Positions 9,242 through 17,924 of a stretch of DNA of 64,000 nucleotides are shown here, in pieces. The DNA lies in assembly GCF_013186535.1 (NCBI RefSeq), contig NZ_JABMCZ010000003.1, positions 1 to 64,000 on the forward strand, written 5' to 3'. The notes beneath the pieces are model-generated. The model saw only the letters and a list, made by a program, of their open reading frames with translations, made no database searches and was not told the DNA's origin. This stretch comes from Nocardia terpenica. GTDB lineage: Bacteria; Actinomycetota; Actinomycetes; Mycobacteriales; Mycobacteriaceae. The translations under genes and the position numbers were made by a program. The first letter of the stretch is position 1, and every line of letters begins with the position of its first letter.

Positions 9242-9255
9242 GTCCCGGCCGGGAC
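9242..9255. promoter_or_regulatory. Perfect 14-bp palindrome GTCCCGGCCGGGAC
   Basis: This self-complementary site lies 46 bases upstream of the winged-helix gene start at 9301. It is a candidate operator, possibly for autoregulation by that protein. This is inferred from position only. Confidence 0.35.
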
Positions 9256-9300
9256 ATGACCCAACCACATCGAATTCACGATTTTCCGACGGGAGACGTC

Positions 9301-9960
9301 ATGTCCACACCCGCAACAACCACACCGAACGCCAACGAAACCGCCCTGCATACGGCGCTGGCCGCCCATCCCGGGTCGACGGCTAGTTATTTGGCCTACA
9401 TTGCCGAAATGAGTGTGTCGACTGCCCGGTCCATCTTGTCCCGCTGGGCCGCCGACGGCACCGCGGTACGCACCAGCAACCCCGACGCACCCCGCGCCGG
9501 ATACCGATGGGCCCTGGCCACCGACACCGCCGCCGACACGGCCCCCGGCCCCGCGCCCGCCGCCCCGGCACCCGAACCGGCGACCCCGGACACCGCCGCC
9601 ACCCCGCCCGACAGCGACGGCGGGGAACCGGCCGGGGCCGACCCGCAGGCCACCGATGCGGCCCCCGCGTCCGGGCCCGCACCGGCACCGGCCGCTGGGT
9701 CCGGCAGCACCCCGGCGCAGCGAACCAAGCCGGAGAAATTGCCCTCGGGCGGGTTGCGGGGAATGGTCGAAGATTTCCTGCGCGACAATCCCGGGCAGGA
9801 CTTCAGCCCGACCGCGCTCAAGCATCGGCTCGACGACATCCACCAACGCGACCTGTCCAGCGGCGCGATCAACAATGCCCTCGAAAAGCTGACCACCCTC
9901 GGTATCGCACGCCGCACCAGCGACGCCCCGAAGAAATGGGCCCTGGCCGACGGGGCCTGA
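9301..9960 (+). CDS. Protein with two winged-helix-like domains and Pro/Ala linker
   Basis: This 219-residue protein starts at ATG 9301, six bases after GGGAG. Residues of about 12-75 form a helix-turn-helix or winged-helix domain (SVSTARSILSRWAADGT). Residues 75-145 are a Pro/Ala/Asp-rich linker. Residues 150-219 form a second winged-helix domain (GGLRGMVEDFLRDNPG through NNALEKLTTLGIARRT). The second domain closely matches the N-terminal domain of the leftward protein at 16004-17011. It probably binds DNA and may regulate or organise the element. A strong terminator follows. The linker is unusually GC-rich even for this region. Confidence 0.7.
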   Translation: MSTPATTTPNANETALHTALAAHPGSTASYLAYIAEMSVSTARSILSRWAADGTAVRTSNPDAPRAGYRWALATDTAADTAPGPAPAAPAPEPATPDTAATPPDSDGGEPAGADPQATDAAPASGPAPAPAAGSGSTPAQRTKPEKLPSGGLRGMVEDFLRDNPGQDFSPTALKHRLDDIHQRDLSSGAINNALEKLTTLGIARRTSDAPKKWALADGA

Positions 9961-9992
9961 ATTCCCGGCGCGATACGCCGATCCCGCACACG

Positions 9993-10030
9993 ACATGCAG
10001 GGGCCCGGATTTCGTTGGGCCCCTGCATGT
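9993..10030 (+). terminator. Perfect 14-bp stem hairpin
   Basis: The arms 9993-10006 and 10017-10030 are perfectly complementary around a ten-base loop, 33 bases after the winged-helix gene. There is no long T-run, but the stem is very stable. It probably ends that transcript. Confidence 0.65.
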
Positions 10031-10087
10031 TCCCCTCTCCATCAACCGAAACGTTCCACCCTTGCCCCGACACCGTGGAGGCGACTG

Positions 10088-10801
10088 ATGAGTACCGATA
10101 CCCCCTATCCCGACGACGAGATCCTGTCCCGGTTCCGGCACGTGTTCTCCGGAGACGTTTCCGAATCCGTCGCCCGGTGGCTGAGCCGGGCCGAGGTCGA
10201 TGCGTTGGCTGGTCTGCTGCGCCACCTCGGCGACCTCGACGCCGCCCAGCACTGGATCACCGACCACGCCGAATTCGACGAATGCGGCGACCGCCACCAC
10301 AACGGCTGCACCAAATGCGCCGACACCCGCACCGGCAAATCCGACGAGCCAGCCCCGGCGCAGGGCCACACCCGAACGGCGCGACTGTATGACACGGTGA
10401 CCGCGACACTCGACGAAACCTACACACGCCCCGACCGCCCCGGCCGGTTCGGAGCGATCCGGCAATACCAATTCACGATCATGCCCAGCGACGAATGCAG
10501 CCACGACCACAGCTCGGTGTGCGCCACCTGTGCCCGGGAGTGGACCGACTACGAGTTCAGCGACGATTTCCCGTTCGAGCGAGGCCCCAGAATCACGGTC
10601 CGCGACCTCATCGAGGCCGGACAGATCCAGGTCGGCACCGTGCTCACCAACGACTCACACAGCGAGGCCAGCGCGGTAGTAACCGGCGACGGCGGCCTCA
10701 TGCTCACCGACGGCCGGATCTATTCCAACCCCTCCGCCGCCGCCCACGCCGTCCGACGCATGTCCAGCAACCCCAGCGGCCCCGACACCTGCCCCAACTG
10801 A
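10088..10801 (+). CDS. Hypothetical protein with two CxH/C zinc-type motifs
   Basis: This 237-residue protein starts at ATG 10088 behind GTGGAGG. Two Cys/His clusters are visible: ECGDRHHNGCTKC at about residue 65 and ECSHDHSSVCATCAREW at about residue 140. The second is followed by DDFPFERGP, the same layout as the 73-residue protein at 6840 (CDHEKSVCRQC, then LPWER). The C-terminal 70 residues (VRDLIEAGQIQVGTVL, AVVTGDGGLMLTDGRIY) look like a small beta-rich domain with a repeated acidic-Gly turn. No enzyme motif is apparent. A GC hairpin follows the stop. Confidence 0.6.
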   Translation: MSTDTPYPDDEILSRFRHVFSGDVSESVARWLSRAEVDALAGLLRHLGDLDAAQHWITDHAEFDECGDRHHNGCTKCADTRTGKSDEPAPAQGHTRTARLYDTVTATLDETYTRPDRPGRFGAIRQYQFTIMPSDECSHDHSSVCATCAREWTDYEFSDDFPFERGPRITVRDLIEAGQIQVGTVLTNDSHSEASAVVTGDGGLMLTDGRIYSNPSAAAHAVRRMSSNPSGPDTCPN

Positions 10802-10826
10802 CACCGGCCGACCCCGACCCCACCCA

Positions 10827-10852
10827 CCCGCACGGGAACGGGCGCGTGCGGG
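10827..10852 (+). terminator. 8-bp perfect hairpin
   Basis: CCCGCACG at 10827-10834 pairs with CGTGCGGG at 10845-10852, 26 bases after the stop of the preceding gene. It is a probable terminator. Confidence 0.5.
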
Positions 10853-11826
10853 GCAACCGGCGTCAACAGCACACCCGGCGCGGCGATGGTTGCCGAGCAC
10901 GAACACGCGCGCGAGCGGCGTCCACGGGAACCTCGTCGACTGTCAGGCTCGGCAGATCCGCACAGGCCACGCGGGCGGCCCGGCGCATGCTGTCGCGGCA
11001 CTCCCTGCACACCGCCATCCATCGCGGCAACATCGCAACACCTGCACCCCCGGCCGGGTGAACGCCGCCCCCACGCGGGTACAGGATCCGCTGATACACC
11101 ACCGCCGGTACCCGCCTCTGCGGATGTCGCACCCTGTTCTCACACCCTGGAACAGTCATCAACGACCAGCCCCCCTTCTTCTCCCCGGTCACCCTTTTGC
11201 TATGTCACAGTCGACAAGCCGCCTCACCACGACGCCAATCAGACCGTTTTGCCCGATTCTCGCCTATAGTTCCGCGCAGAATCAAACCCCGATCCCCACA
11301 GCGCCCGCTCGAGCGGATGCGACCAATCACGATACGCGCAGGAACCCGGTGGACAGGGGAGGGGCGCTGCATGCACGCTCGACGCGCGGCCCTGAGCTCG
11401 ATACCTAGACCTGCGGGTGCGACGGCCGAGTCATTCGGCGAGCTGCGGACATTCCGGACCGGTTGCGACGATTCGCCGCCGTGGCCGGTCACGGCCCGGG
11501 TAGCGTCGGTGGCTGGGAATGGAGTGGTCGACCGTCCCACCGGGGCACCACCCGCGCGGATTATCAGTGCCCCGGCGATATCGGATACGGGTCGCAGCCG
11601 CCGGGCGGGAACCTCCGACGCCCGTTTTTCCGGCGGCTGCGGCGTGCGGGCGTCAGGACCGGTCGATGCCGGGTGGCCTGGATGGAAATCGGGTGGCGTG
11701 TACACGTCGACGGGGCGACTGTTGCCCGCGCGGGATTGTTGATGGGTACGCACGAAGCATCCGAACCGGCCCCGGGGCGATCCGCGCGGTAGTGGATTGC
11801 CCCGGGCCGTGGGGAACCGGGGTTGC
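10853..11826. other. Intergenic, about 970 bp
   Basis: No gene is well supported. Several reading frames cross it, but none has a ribosome site with a recognisable product. On the minus strand near 10960-11040 a short frame reads AVCRECRDSMRRA, reminiscent of the local CxxC family, with RCCRDGW in the neighbouring frame just upstream. It may be another decayed family member. Confidence 0.4.
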
Positions 11827-12354
11827 CTATCCGGTGGGCGCGGTTCGTTCCTTGGCGGTGGCGCGTTGTGCCGATAGTTCCCGTCCGGCTTGGGTGCTGG
11901 AGTACCGCACGTCGTAATCTATTTCCCAGCTTCCGACGCATTCCCGGCACACCGTAATGCCGTGGTTGCATCGGCCCGGGTCCATCAACAGCAACCGGCC
12001 GATCCGCCCGGTCGAATTGCATTGCACGGACACGTAATCGGCACCGCTGAGCCTGGCCGATAGTTTGATCGCGCCCCGATCATCATGGGTCGCGTTATCC
12101 CGCATCACGTGCTCGATGCTCTCGCGCATATAGGTAATCCCCACGGCCGTGCACTGGGCCTCGATTTCGACGCGCCCCGGGTCGGCGGGGGCCGACCGCC
12201 AGATACTGACCTGCCACTTATCCTCGTAGGCGACGAACGGGTCACCGGCCTGATAGCCCTCGGCGACCTTCGCCGCAACAAATCCGGTCAATGCCTCGAG
12301 GTCGCTGCTCCGCAACGCATGAAATACAACGGTATCCACAATTCGACGTTTCAC
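11827..12354 (-). CDS. Hypothetical protein with C-terminal CxH...CxxC motif
   Basis: This is a 175-residue leftward gene. I chose GTG 12354 because AGGAG lies about eight bases upstream and the product then starts MKRRIVDTVVF; an upstream ATG would add a poorly supported 41 residues. The N-terminal two thirds contain beta-like segments (KWQVSIWRS, VEIEAQCTAVGITYM) of no known family. Near the end is GRCNHGITVCRECVGSWE, the same Cys-x-His...Cys-x2-Cys-x4-Trp arrangement as in the rightward genes at 6840 and 10088. It is another member or carrier of the local motif. Function unknown. Confidence 0.6.
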   Translation of the reverse strand: MKRRIVDTVVFHALRSSDLEALTGFVAAKVAEGYQAGDPFVAYEDKWQVSIWRSAPADPGRVEIEAQCTAVGITYMRESIEHVMRDNATHDDRGAIKLSARLSGADYVSVQCNSTGRIGRLLLMDPGRCNHGITVCRECVGSWEIDYDVRYSSTQAGRELSAQRATAKERTAPTG

Positions 12355-12772
12355 GATGCCACCGCTCCTGTTCCATGAATGAAAAGCGCCCGGAATGATC
12401 CCATCCGGGATACCCCACGCCGATTGATGGCCGGGAAACACAGCCCACGCCGCGTCGCCTAAATTCCCCATCATCAATGATTGACGCTCGATACGGCGTG
12501 AATGTCAACCCCCGCCCCCATCCGTCCCCGGCTCGAATGAGGCGCACAGCCGAAACGACGGCCGCGAATTTGCCGCGCCAACAACCGATCCGGTAGCTCA
12601 CCCCAGCCCGGGGCATGCGAAGCCAGAACGGTTTACAAAACATCGGCGCGCACCATAGGGCCGCCACACATTCCAACGGCCAAAGGGCCCACCGCGCCCG
12701 GTGGGCCTTTCCTGTTGTCGCCAACGGCGGGGGACGGGCCCTGCCCAGTTGGCTGACGTCGCGCTCGTGCGG
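12355..12772. other. Intergenic, 418 bp, with a hairpin
   Basis: No gene is supported. It holds the leader of the leftward gene before it and a hairpin at 12682-12710. Confidence 0.5.
12682..12710. terminator. Bidirectional terminator-like hairpin
   Basis: AAAGGGCCCACC pairs with GGTGGGCCTTT across a short loop, with one bulged G. A-rich and T-rich ends on the two sides suit termination in either direction. It is just beyond the stop of the leftward gene at 12773. Confidence 0.6.
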
Positions 12773-13099
12773 TCACTGAGGTAACTGGGCGAGCAATTCG
12801 CCGGTGGTGTTGTTGGTCCGCACGATCGCGGCGAAACCGGTGGAGGCGGAGCGCATGAGACGCACGGTGTCCGTGGCGTATTCGCCGATGTCGTCGGGGT
12901 GGACGATGAGGATGCGCGGCGCGGCTGCGGAGCCGATGGGCGCGCCGGTCACGTGTGCTGCGATGAACATTCCCTCATCGTCGTGGTCGGCGGGGGCGTA
13001 GATGATGAATTGGTCGCCGGTGACGGTGTTTTTCACCTCGTAGATCGGGACGAGCGCGGCTGACGCTACCGCGCCGCCCTTGCTTGACGATTCTGCCAT
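12773..13099 (-). CDS. Small hypothetical protein
   Basis: This is a 108-residue leftward gene. ATG 13099 is preceded by GGAAGAGAAAA. The N-terminus is Ser/Ala-rich, and the body alternates beta-like stretches (LVPIYEVKNTVTGDQFIIY, FIAAHVTG, RILIVHPDD) with a final helix. I recognise no family and see no catalytic residues. It stands alone between a terminator hairpin and the IS110 element. Confidence 0.55.
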   Translation of the reverse strand: MAESSSKGGAVASAALVPIYEVKNTVTGDQFIIYAPADHDDEGMFIAAHVTGAPIGSAAAPRILIVHPDDIGEYATDTVRLMRSASTGFAAIVRTNNTTGELLAQLPQ

Positions 13100-13399
13100 T
13101 TTTCTCTTCCTTTGTTCCGAATGTGGTTGGTGCCCAAAGGTTCCCGGCGGTCGTGTCACGCTCGGGTGGTCTGGTTCGGCGGTCCGGTGGGTGCCCGTAC
13201 CGGGGTACGGGCACCGGTGCGGGGCCCTGTCTGGCCGTCAGCGGTCCGGCGCTGCTTGCGTCGGGTCCGGGTCGGGTTCCGCGCCGCCGCCGTCGGTGTG
13301 GCTGTTGGTGTCGCGGGCGCGGTCCACACGTTCGGCGGGGGTGGGGGGTGCCAGTATCCGGTCGGCGTAGCGGGTTAGACATCCCAGGTGCGTAAGTTG
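13100..13399. other. Intergenic, 300 bp, beside IS110
   Basis: No gene is supported. It holds the leader of the small leftward gene and, near 13380-13399, the 3' flank of the IS110 transposase. One end of the insertion sequence should lie here, but IS110 elements lack long inverted repeats and I cannot place it. Confidence 0.4.
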
Positions 13400-14615
13400 T
13401 CAAGCGGCTTGGGTGTTTTGGCGGTGTGACCAGGCGGTGTCCTCGTTATAGGGGGTGTTGTGGCGTAGGCATCCGTGGAGGATGCCGACGAGGCGGTTGC
13501 CCAGGGCTCGCAGGGCTTGGTGATGCAGATCGCCGGCGGCGCGGTGTTGGTCGTAGTAGGCGCGGGCGCCAGGGCTTCGGGTGAGGGCGCAGAAGGCCCA
13601 GGCGTCGATGGCGTCGTAGAGGCGCCGGTTGCGGACGTGGCGGGCCAGTACGGCGCGTTTCCGCCCCGACGCGACGGTCAACGGTGATGTTCCGGCGTAG
13701 TTTTTGCGAGACTTGCTGCTGGTGTATCGGTTCGGGTCGTCCCCGAATTCACCGAGTACCCGGGCGCCGAGGATGACACCGAGTCCTGGCAGGGAGAGGT
13801 AGATCTCGGCGTCCGGGTGTTTGTCAAAATGGTTCGCCAGCTCCGATTCCAGGTGCTGGATTTGGGTGTTGATGGCGGTGATGATGCCGACCGCCGCTCG
13901 GGTGGTCGCCGCGAACGCGGTGGTGACCGCGTCGGTGGCGTGCAGGTGCTCGGCCCGCAACGCGGTCTGGATCTGTTCGGCTCTGGATTCGATATTGCGT
14001 TGTCGCCCAGCACGTTTGAGTGTCGCCTGCAACGCCGACAGGCTCAACCGGGCCCCTTCGGCTGGTGAGGCGGCGCGGGCGAGCACGGCCAAAGCGTCGC
14101 GGGCGGCGAGGTCGTCGAAGGCCTCCAACGCGGCCGGGTAGTACTCCCGCAGCGCCGACCGCAGCGCGTTGGTGTGGCGGGTGCGTGCCCAGATCAGGTT
14201 CTGATGCCCGCGGGCCAAGACCTTGATCGCTTCGGCTCCGGGTGAGTCCCCGGCGATCGGGCGGTGGTTGTGGCGGTCGGTGCGGACCAGGTCAGCGAGT
14301 AGTTTCGCGTCCCCGGCATCGGATTTCGCGCCGGACACACTGTGCCGGTCGCGGTAGCGGGCGGCGGCGAGCGGATTGACCGCATACACCTGATAGCCTG
14401 GCCGCGACCAGGGTGTCGACCCACAAGCCGCGATCGGTTTCGATACCGATCACGACCTGACTCGGATCGTCGGCGCGTGCGGCCAGCAGGTCGTGGAACC
14501 CGCTGATCCCGGCCAAGCCTTCCGGTAGCCGCCGTGCGATGAGTTTCCTACCGTTTTCGTCCATCACATGGATGTCATGATGATCCTCGGCCCAGTCGTC
14601 GCCGACGAAGATCAT
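13400..14615 (-). pseudogene. IS110-family DEDD transposase, frameshifted
   Basis: IS110 recombinases combine an N-terminal RuvC-like DEDD domain with a C-terminal domain carrying a catalytic serine. Here the N-terminal part (IFVGDDWAEDHHD, IGIETDRG) reads from a strong ribosome site, GGAGGAGGT, at ATG 14615. The rest (AKSDAGDAKLLADL, LPGLGVILGARVLGEFG, GTSPLTVASGRKR with the expected Ser, RSPGARAYYD) is in another frame. Removing one base near 14399 joins them as ...LVAAGYQVYAVNP. Total length would be about 404 residues, normal for the family. As written, no full protein is made, unless the shift is a sequence error. Confidence 0.85.
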
Positions 14616-14850
14616 CGGTCACCTCCTCCACTGTTGATCCGTCGAATCTTGTTGGAGCCCAAGGCAACCCGGCGGCGACCTAATGGATCAGTACTCAACC
14701 GGTACGACACCCCATCAGCGCTACAGGAAGCCTCACCGACCGGCCGGGGCACGATCTAACCCTAGGAATCAGACATCACTCCAGGCTGTAATAGTGCTCA
14801 CCGACCGGCGGCTCGGGCGATCAGCTTGCCCGCTCCCAGTCACCACCGGG
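14616..14850 (-). ncRNA. Candidate IS110 bridge-RNA region
   Basis: IS110-group elements make a structured bridge RNA from the non-coding end upstream of the transposase. This 235-bp gene-free stretch is in the right place and size range. It contains a 13-bp direct repeat (CTCACCGACCGGC at 14732-14744 and 14797-14809). The call rests on position and family knowledge; I did not fold it. Confidence 0.3.
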
Positions 14851-14851
14851 C

Positions 14852-15265
14852 TTAGGCTCGCTGATCAATTCCCATTAGGCTGTCGATGATCTTCTGCCAG
14901 CTGGTCATCTTGTGGAATGGGTCGCGGTCGTCGGGGCTGGCGATGTGTGGCCATTCGGGGGCGGCTTCCTGCCACGCGTAGCCGTTGAAGGTGTAGGTGG
15001 CCGGTGGGATGGTCCACAGCCCGTTCCATTGTCGCCGGTCCGGGTCGTACGCCTCGACCAGGAAGTACGACTGGTGCAGGTGGGTGTCGATGTGCAGGCG
15101 GTAGCGCAGCGGGACGCCGTGGCGTTCGGCGAACACGATCACGTCGTTCCATTGGGCGCACCCGCCGGTGATGTGGGCGAGGGTCAGCTGCGGGGCCGGG
15201 GTGGTGGGGTCGGTGTTCACGGGCTTGTGCCTCGCTTCCTTGGGGGTGTGGGAATCGTGGGTCAT
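14852..15265 (-). CDS. Hypothetical protein
   Basis: This is a 137-residue leftward gene whose ATG overlaps the stop of the gene upstream (ATGA), so the two are probably co-translated. Its first 30 residues are polar and likely disordered. The rest is a compact beta-rich domain with many aromatics (YRLHIDTHLHQSYFLVEAYD, WNGLWTIPPATYTFNG) and a C-terminal helix. I recognise no family. It ends only a few bases from the IS110 flank. Confidence 0.6.
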   Translation of the reverse strand: MTHDSHTPKEARHKPVNTDPTTPAPQLTLAHITGGCAQWNDVIVFAERHGVPLRYRLHIDTHLHQSYFLVEAYDPDRRQWNGLWTIPPATYTFNGYAWQEAAPEWPHIASPDDRDPFHKMTSWQKIIDSLMGIDQRA

Positions 15266-15873
15266 GACGGGTCCTCGTCTCCTGCGAGCCGGGTGCGCGA
15301 TCCGGTGGTCGGGGTGTTGTGGTACGCCTCGGCGATGGCCCAGGCGCGGGTGTCGAGCCACACGTTCAGCGCGGGCGTGTAGTCGCGCCGCTCGCCGCGG
15401 ACGCGGTCCACGATGAACGCCGCACACACCGGTTCATCGGCCAGCACCACGGTGAAAGTCGTGTCGCCGTGGGTGATTTCGGTCCATGCCCCGCCGGGGC
15501 ACGGGGTCCAGGCGGTCGCGGTGGCGGCGCGGTCGAACACGATCAGCGCGTCACGGATGTCGCGGGCCCGCATGTGCCCGGACTGACCGCCGACCGTCGC
15601 CCAGTCGTCCGCCCGGTCGTCGCGGGCGGGGTGGGCGTGGTCGGCCCACCACCCGCACCGCCCGCAGGTGCGACGGTCGGCCGGGTCCATGCCGGACCGC
15701 ACCAGCAGATCCTCACAGGCCAGGGCCGTGTCGATATCGTCGGCGGCGCAGGCCCGATCCAGGTCCGCGTGCAATGTGTCGCGCGTGTGCTGGCGTTCGC
15801 GGGCCGCGATCACATCACGCGGGCGCAGATACCGCGGGCCGGTCGGTCCGATAGACGGGTAGTAGGGTGTCAT
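15262..15873 (-). CDS. Hypothetical protein with CxxC...HxH cluster
   Basis: This 203-residue protein is preceded by GGAG. An N-terminal helical part (RDVIAARERQHTRDTL, CAADDIDTALACEDLLVRSG) leads into CGRCGWWADHAHP at about residue 70, a Cys-x2-Cys...His-x-His cluster that could bind a metal. The C-terminal half is mixed alpha/beta with DTTFTVVLADEPVCAAF. No family is recognised. It lies downstream of the histone-like winged-helix gene and is coupled to the gene that follows. Confidence 0.6.
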   Translation of the reverse strand: MTPYYPSIGPTGPRYLRPRDVIAARERQHTRDTLHADLDRACAADDIDTALACEDLLVRSGMDPADRRTCGRCGWWADHAHPARDDRADDWATVGGQSGHMRARDIRDALIVFDRAATATAWTPCPGGAWTEITHGDTTFTVVLADEPVCAAFIVDRVRGERRDYTPALNVWLDTRAWAIAEAYHNTPTTGSRTRLAGDEDPS

Positions 15874-16003
15874 CTCGATTTCTCCGATCCTGTTGCGGTA
15901 GAGGATGTTTCGCTATCCGCTGGCCTTGGTTGGGGCAGCGGGGGCGATCTCGATGCCGGGGCGGGGGCGGGCGGCGGTGCGGTCAGCGCCCCGGCGTTCG
16001 AGG

Positions 16004-17011
16004 TCAGGCGGCGTGCGCGGCGTCCGGCACGGGCCGCGCGGGTCCGGGCCCGGCGGGTGCGCCCGTCCCGGCCTTCTCCGGGGCGGCCGGGGTGCTCGAG
16101 GCCGATGCCGGTGCGGTCCTCGGGTGACCGGTGCCCGCGGGCGTGGCCGAGGCAGGCTTGGCCCTGGGGGCGGGCTTGCCGGGGCGGGTGGTAGCGGCCG
16201 GGGCGAGCTCGGCGGCGGCCTTCTTGGTGGTCTTGCGGGTGCTGGCAGGCGTGGCCGGGGCGCGCTTGGCGGCCGGGGTGGTGCTGGTGCTGGTGTGCGA
16301 CGCGTCGCCCGACACCGGCCGCGCAGCGGCGGCGGGTTCCGGCGTGGGGGCAGGGGTGCCGCCCGTCGTGGAGCTGGCGCTGGCTGGTTCGGGCGCGGGG
16401 GTAGCCGACGCCGACGTGCGGGTTGCGCGGCGGGTGGCGGGCTTGGCCGGGGTTCGTGTGGCGGCCGGGCGGGCGGGGGCAACCGGTGGGGTCACGGGTT
16501 CGGCGGTGGCGGCGGCTAGGGCGGCGGCCTTGGCGGCAGCGACCGCGCGGGCGGTGGTGCGGCCCAGGGCGGCGCTGGCGCGGCGGCCCCATGCGGCGGC
16601 GTGCTGGCGGCCCAGCGCGGCAGCGCAGCGGCCGAACGCGGCGGCGTGATAGCCGAGGGCGGCGGCGTCGGGCAGCGGGCCCGCTGCGGCGGCGGACGGG
16701 GTAGCCGCCGCGGCGGCGGGGCGGGCCCGCCGGGGTGCGACGGCGGCCGGTGCCCCGGCGGCGGCCGTGGCGGTGGCGGCGTTGGCGCGGTAGCGGCGGG
16801 GCCGTTGCTGGGTTTGATCGGCGTCCCCGGCAGCGGCCAGCGATGCCAGCGCGTTGCCGATCGCACCGGCCGAATGCCCGATGATGGCGTGAACCTGGCG
16901 GGGCCCGTATTCGGTGCCGGGGTTCTCGGCCAGCGCACGCGCCACCATGGCGCGCAATTCACCATTGGCCAAACGGGTACCGGCAGTGGTTGTGGGGGCG
17001 CGGTCAGTCAT
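16004..17011 (-). CDS. Winged-helix protein with long Ala/Pro/Lys-rich tail (histone-like)
   Basis: This is a 335-residue leftward gene with ATG 17011 and TAGGAG upstream. Residues of about 12-75 (ANGELRAMVARALAENPG, GAIGNALASLAAAGD) match the second winged-helix domain of the protein at 9301-9960. The remaining 260 residues are low-complexity Ala/Pro/Thr with Arg and Lys clusters (AAKRAPATPAS, RKTTKKAAAEL), the composition of histone H1-like tails. It probably binds DNA and could act as an element-borne nucleoid protein. That role is inference. The tail is over 75% GC, so minor errors would be hard to see. Confidence 0.65.
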   Translation of the reverse strand: MTDRAPTTTAGTRLANGELRAMVARALAENPGTEYGPRQVHAIIGHSAGAIGNALASLAAAGDADQTQQRPRRYRANAATATAAAGAPAAVAPRRARPAAAAATPSAAAAGPLPDAAALGYHAAAFGRCAAALGRQHAAAWGRRASAALGRTTARAVAAAKAAALAAATAEPVTPPVAPARPAATRTPAKPATRRATRTSASATPAPEPASASSTTGGTPAPTPEPAAAARPVSGDASHTSTSTTPAAKRAPATPASTRKTTKKAAAELAPAATTRPGKPAPRAKPASATPAGTGHPRTAPASASSTPAAPEKAGTGAPAGPGPARPVPDAAHAA

Positions 17012-17924
17012 TTCGGAACTCCTATCGGAAAACGGGTCGCGTGGCATTCCGGTGAACGGTTGCATGCGCGGCGCGTGATGTCTGGCAATTCGGGTGGTCC
17101 TGCAATGTTTCACCCCGGGATATGTCGAAGCTATCTCTGCATCACCCACGAATTCAACCCCATTCCCGAAAAACTTTCACAACCGGCCTACCGGCACCCG
17201 AACCACGGCACCGACCTCGCATCAGCCTCGCGCCAGAATTCGACACAGCAAGCCACGACAACCCTCTCCGGCACATACAGGACCGGACTCGTCCGGAATT
17301 GCGCAACATCAATACATGCACTCGAACGATTCCAGAAAGCAAAACACCCACCGGAACCGTTCGCGAACCGCCACACAGCACACCCGGCCCAGCTCGTCGA
17401 CCAAGCCATCACCACCGCCCGCGATGTCGTATCCCTGTTGTATTCCATACAGCCTGGACACGGGAGCCGATCCGAATACCCTATCTAACTGCATATATAC
17501 GACTGCGGGGGTGGGCCGATCTCAACCGGCCCCCGTATCGGCCCCCGTATTCGCCCACCTATTCGCCCCCGTATCGGCGGACAGTGCATCCGAGGCTTCC
17601 CCCCGCTCGCCCGGGGTGGTCGACGCTGAACGCGCACCACTCCAACCCCTCGCGGTGAGACACGATCTGCGCGGCCCTCCGGCGTGAACGAAGCCCAATA
17701 CCGGCCAGGTCTCAATGACGGACTCTCAACGCTGGACGAATATCATCGAATTCTCCACTCCCGGCCGATGCCAATCCTTTTCTCCGTCCGCGTCCGGCAG
17801 CGATTCTTTTCGTTCCGCCCGGCTACCGACACGCTCATCATGACCGCACTTCTCCCGTTTTCCGAACTGTTTCGGTAAGCGGCTGGGAAGGTTCCCTAAT
17901 GTGTCTTCGGAGACCTTCCGCGGG
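17012..17924. other. Intergenic, about 910 bp
   Basis: No gene is supported. Overlapping rightward frames (17094-17687 and similar) have no ribosome site or recognisable product. The region holds the promoter of the leftward histone-like gene and a 12-bp tandem repeat. It separates two leftward operons. Confidence 0.45.
17528..17575. repeat. Four 12-bp tandem repeats
   Basis: Four consecutive units of the type GGCCCCCGTATC. Units 1, 2 and 4 differ at one to three bases, and unit 3 is more divergent (CGCCCACCTATT). It could be a protein-binding iteron or simple slippage. Confidence 0.7.

Larger units (their letters stand above)
13400..14850 (-). mobile_element. IS110-family insertion sequence
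   Basis: The element includes the leftward DEDD transposase (13400-14615) and non-coding sequence upstream of it that cannot extend past 14851, where the next gene ends. The exact ends cannot be defined because IS110 elements lack typical terminal inverted repeats and duplications. Confidence 0.7.

Noticed and set aside
11205..11753. Leftward 182-residue frame and overlapping rightward frame in the 10.85-11.83 kb gap
   Set aside because: No ribosome site, no domain, Arg/Pro composition typical of non-coding GC-rich DNA.
17094..17687. Rightward 197-residue frame
   Set aside because: Pro/Ser/Arg-rich with the 12-bp repeat inside. No start signal or recognisable product.
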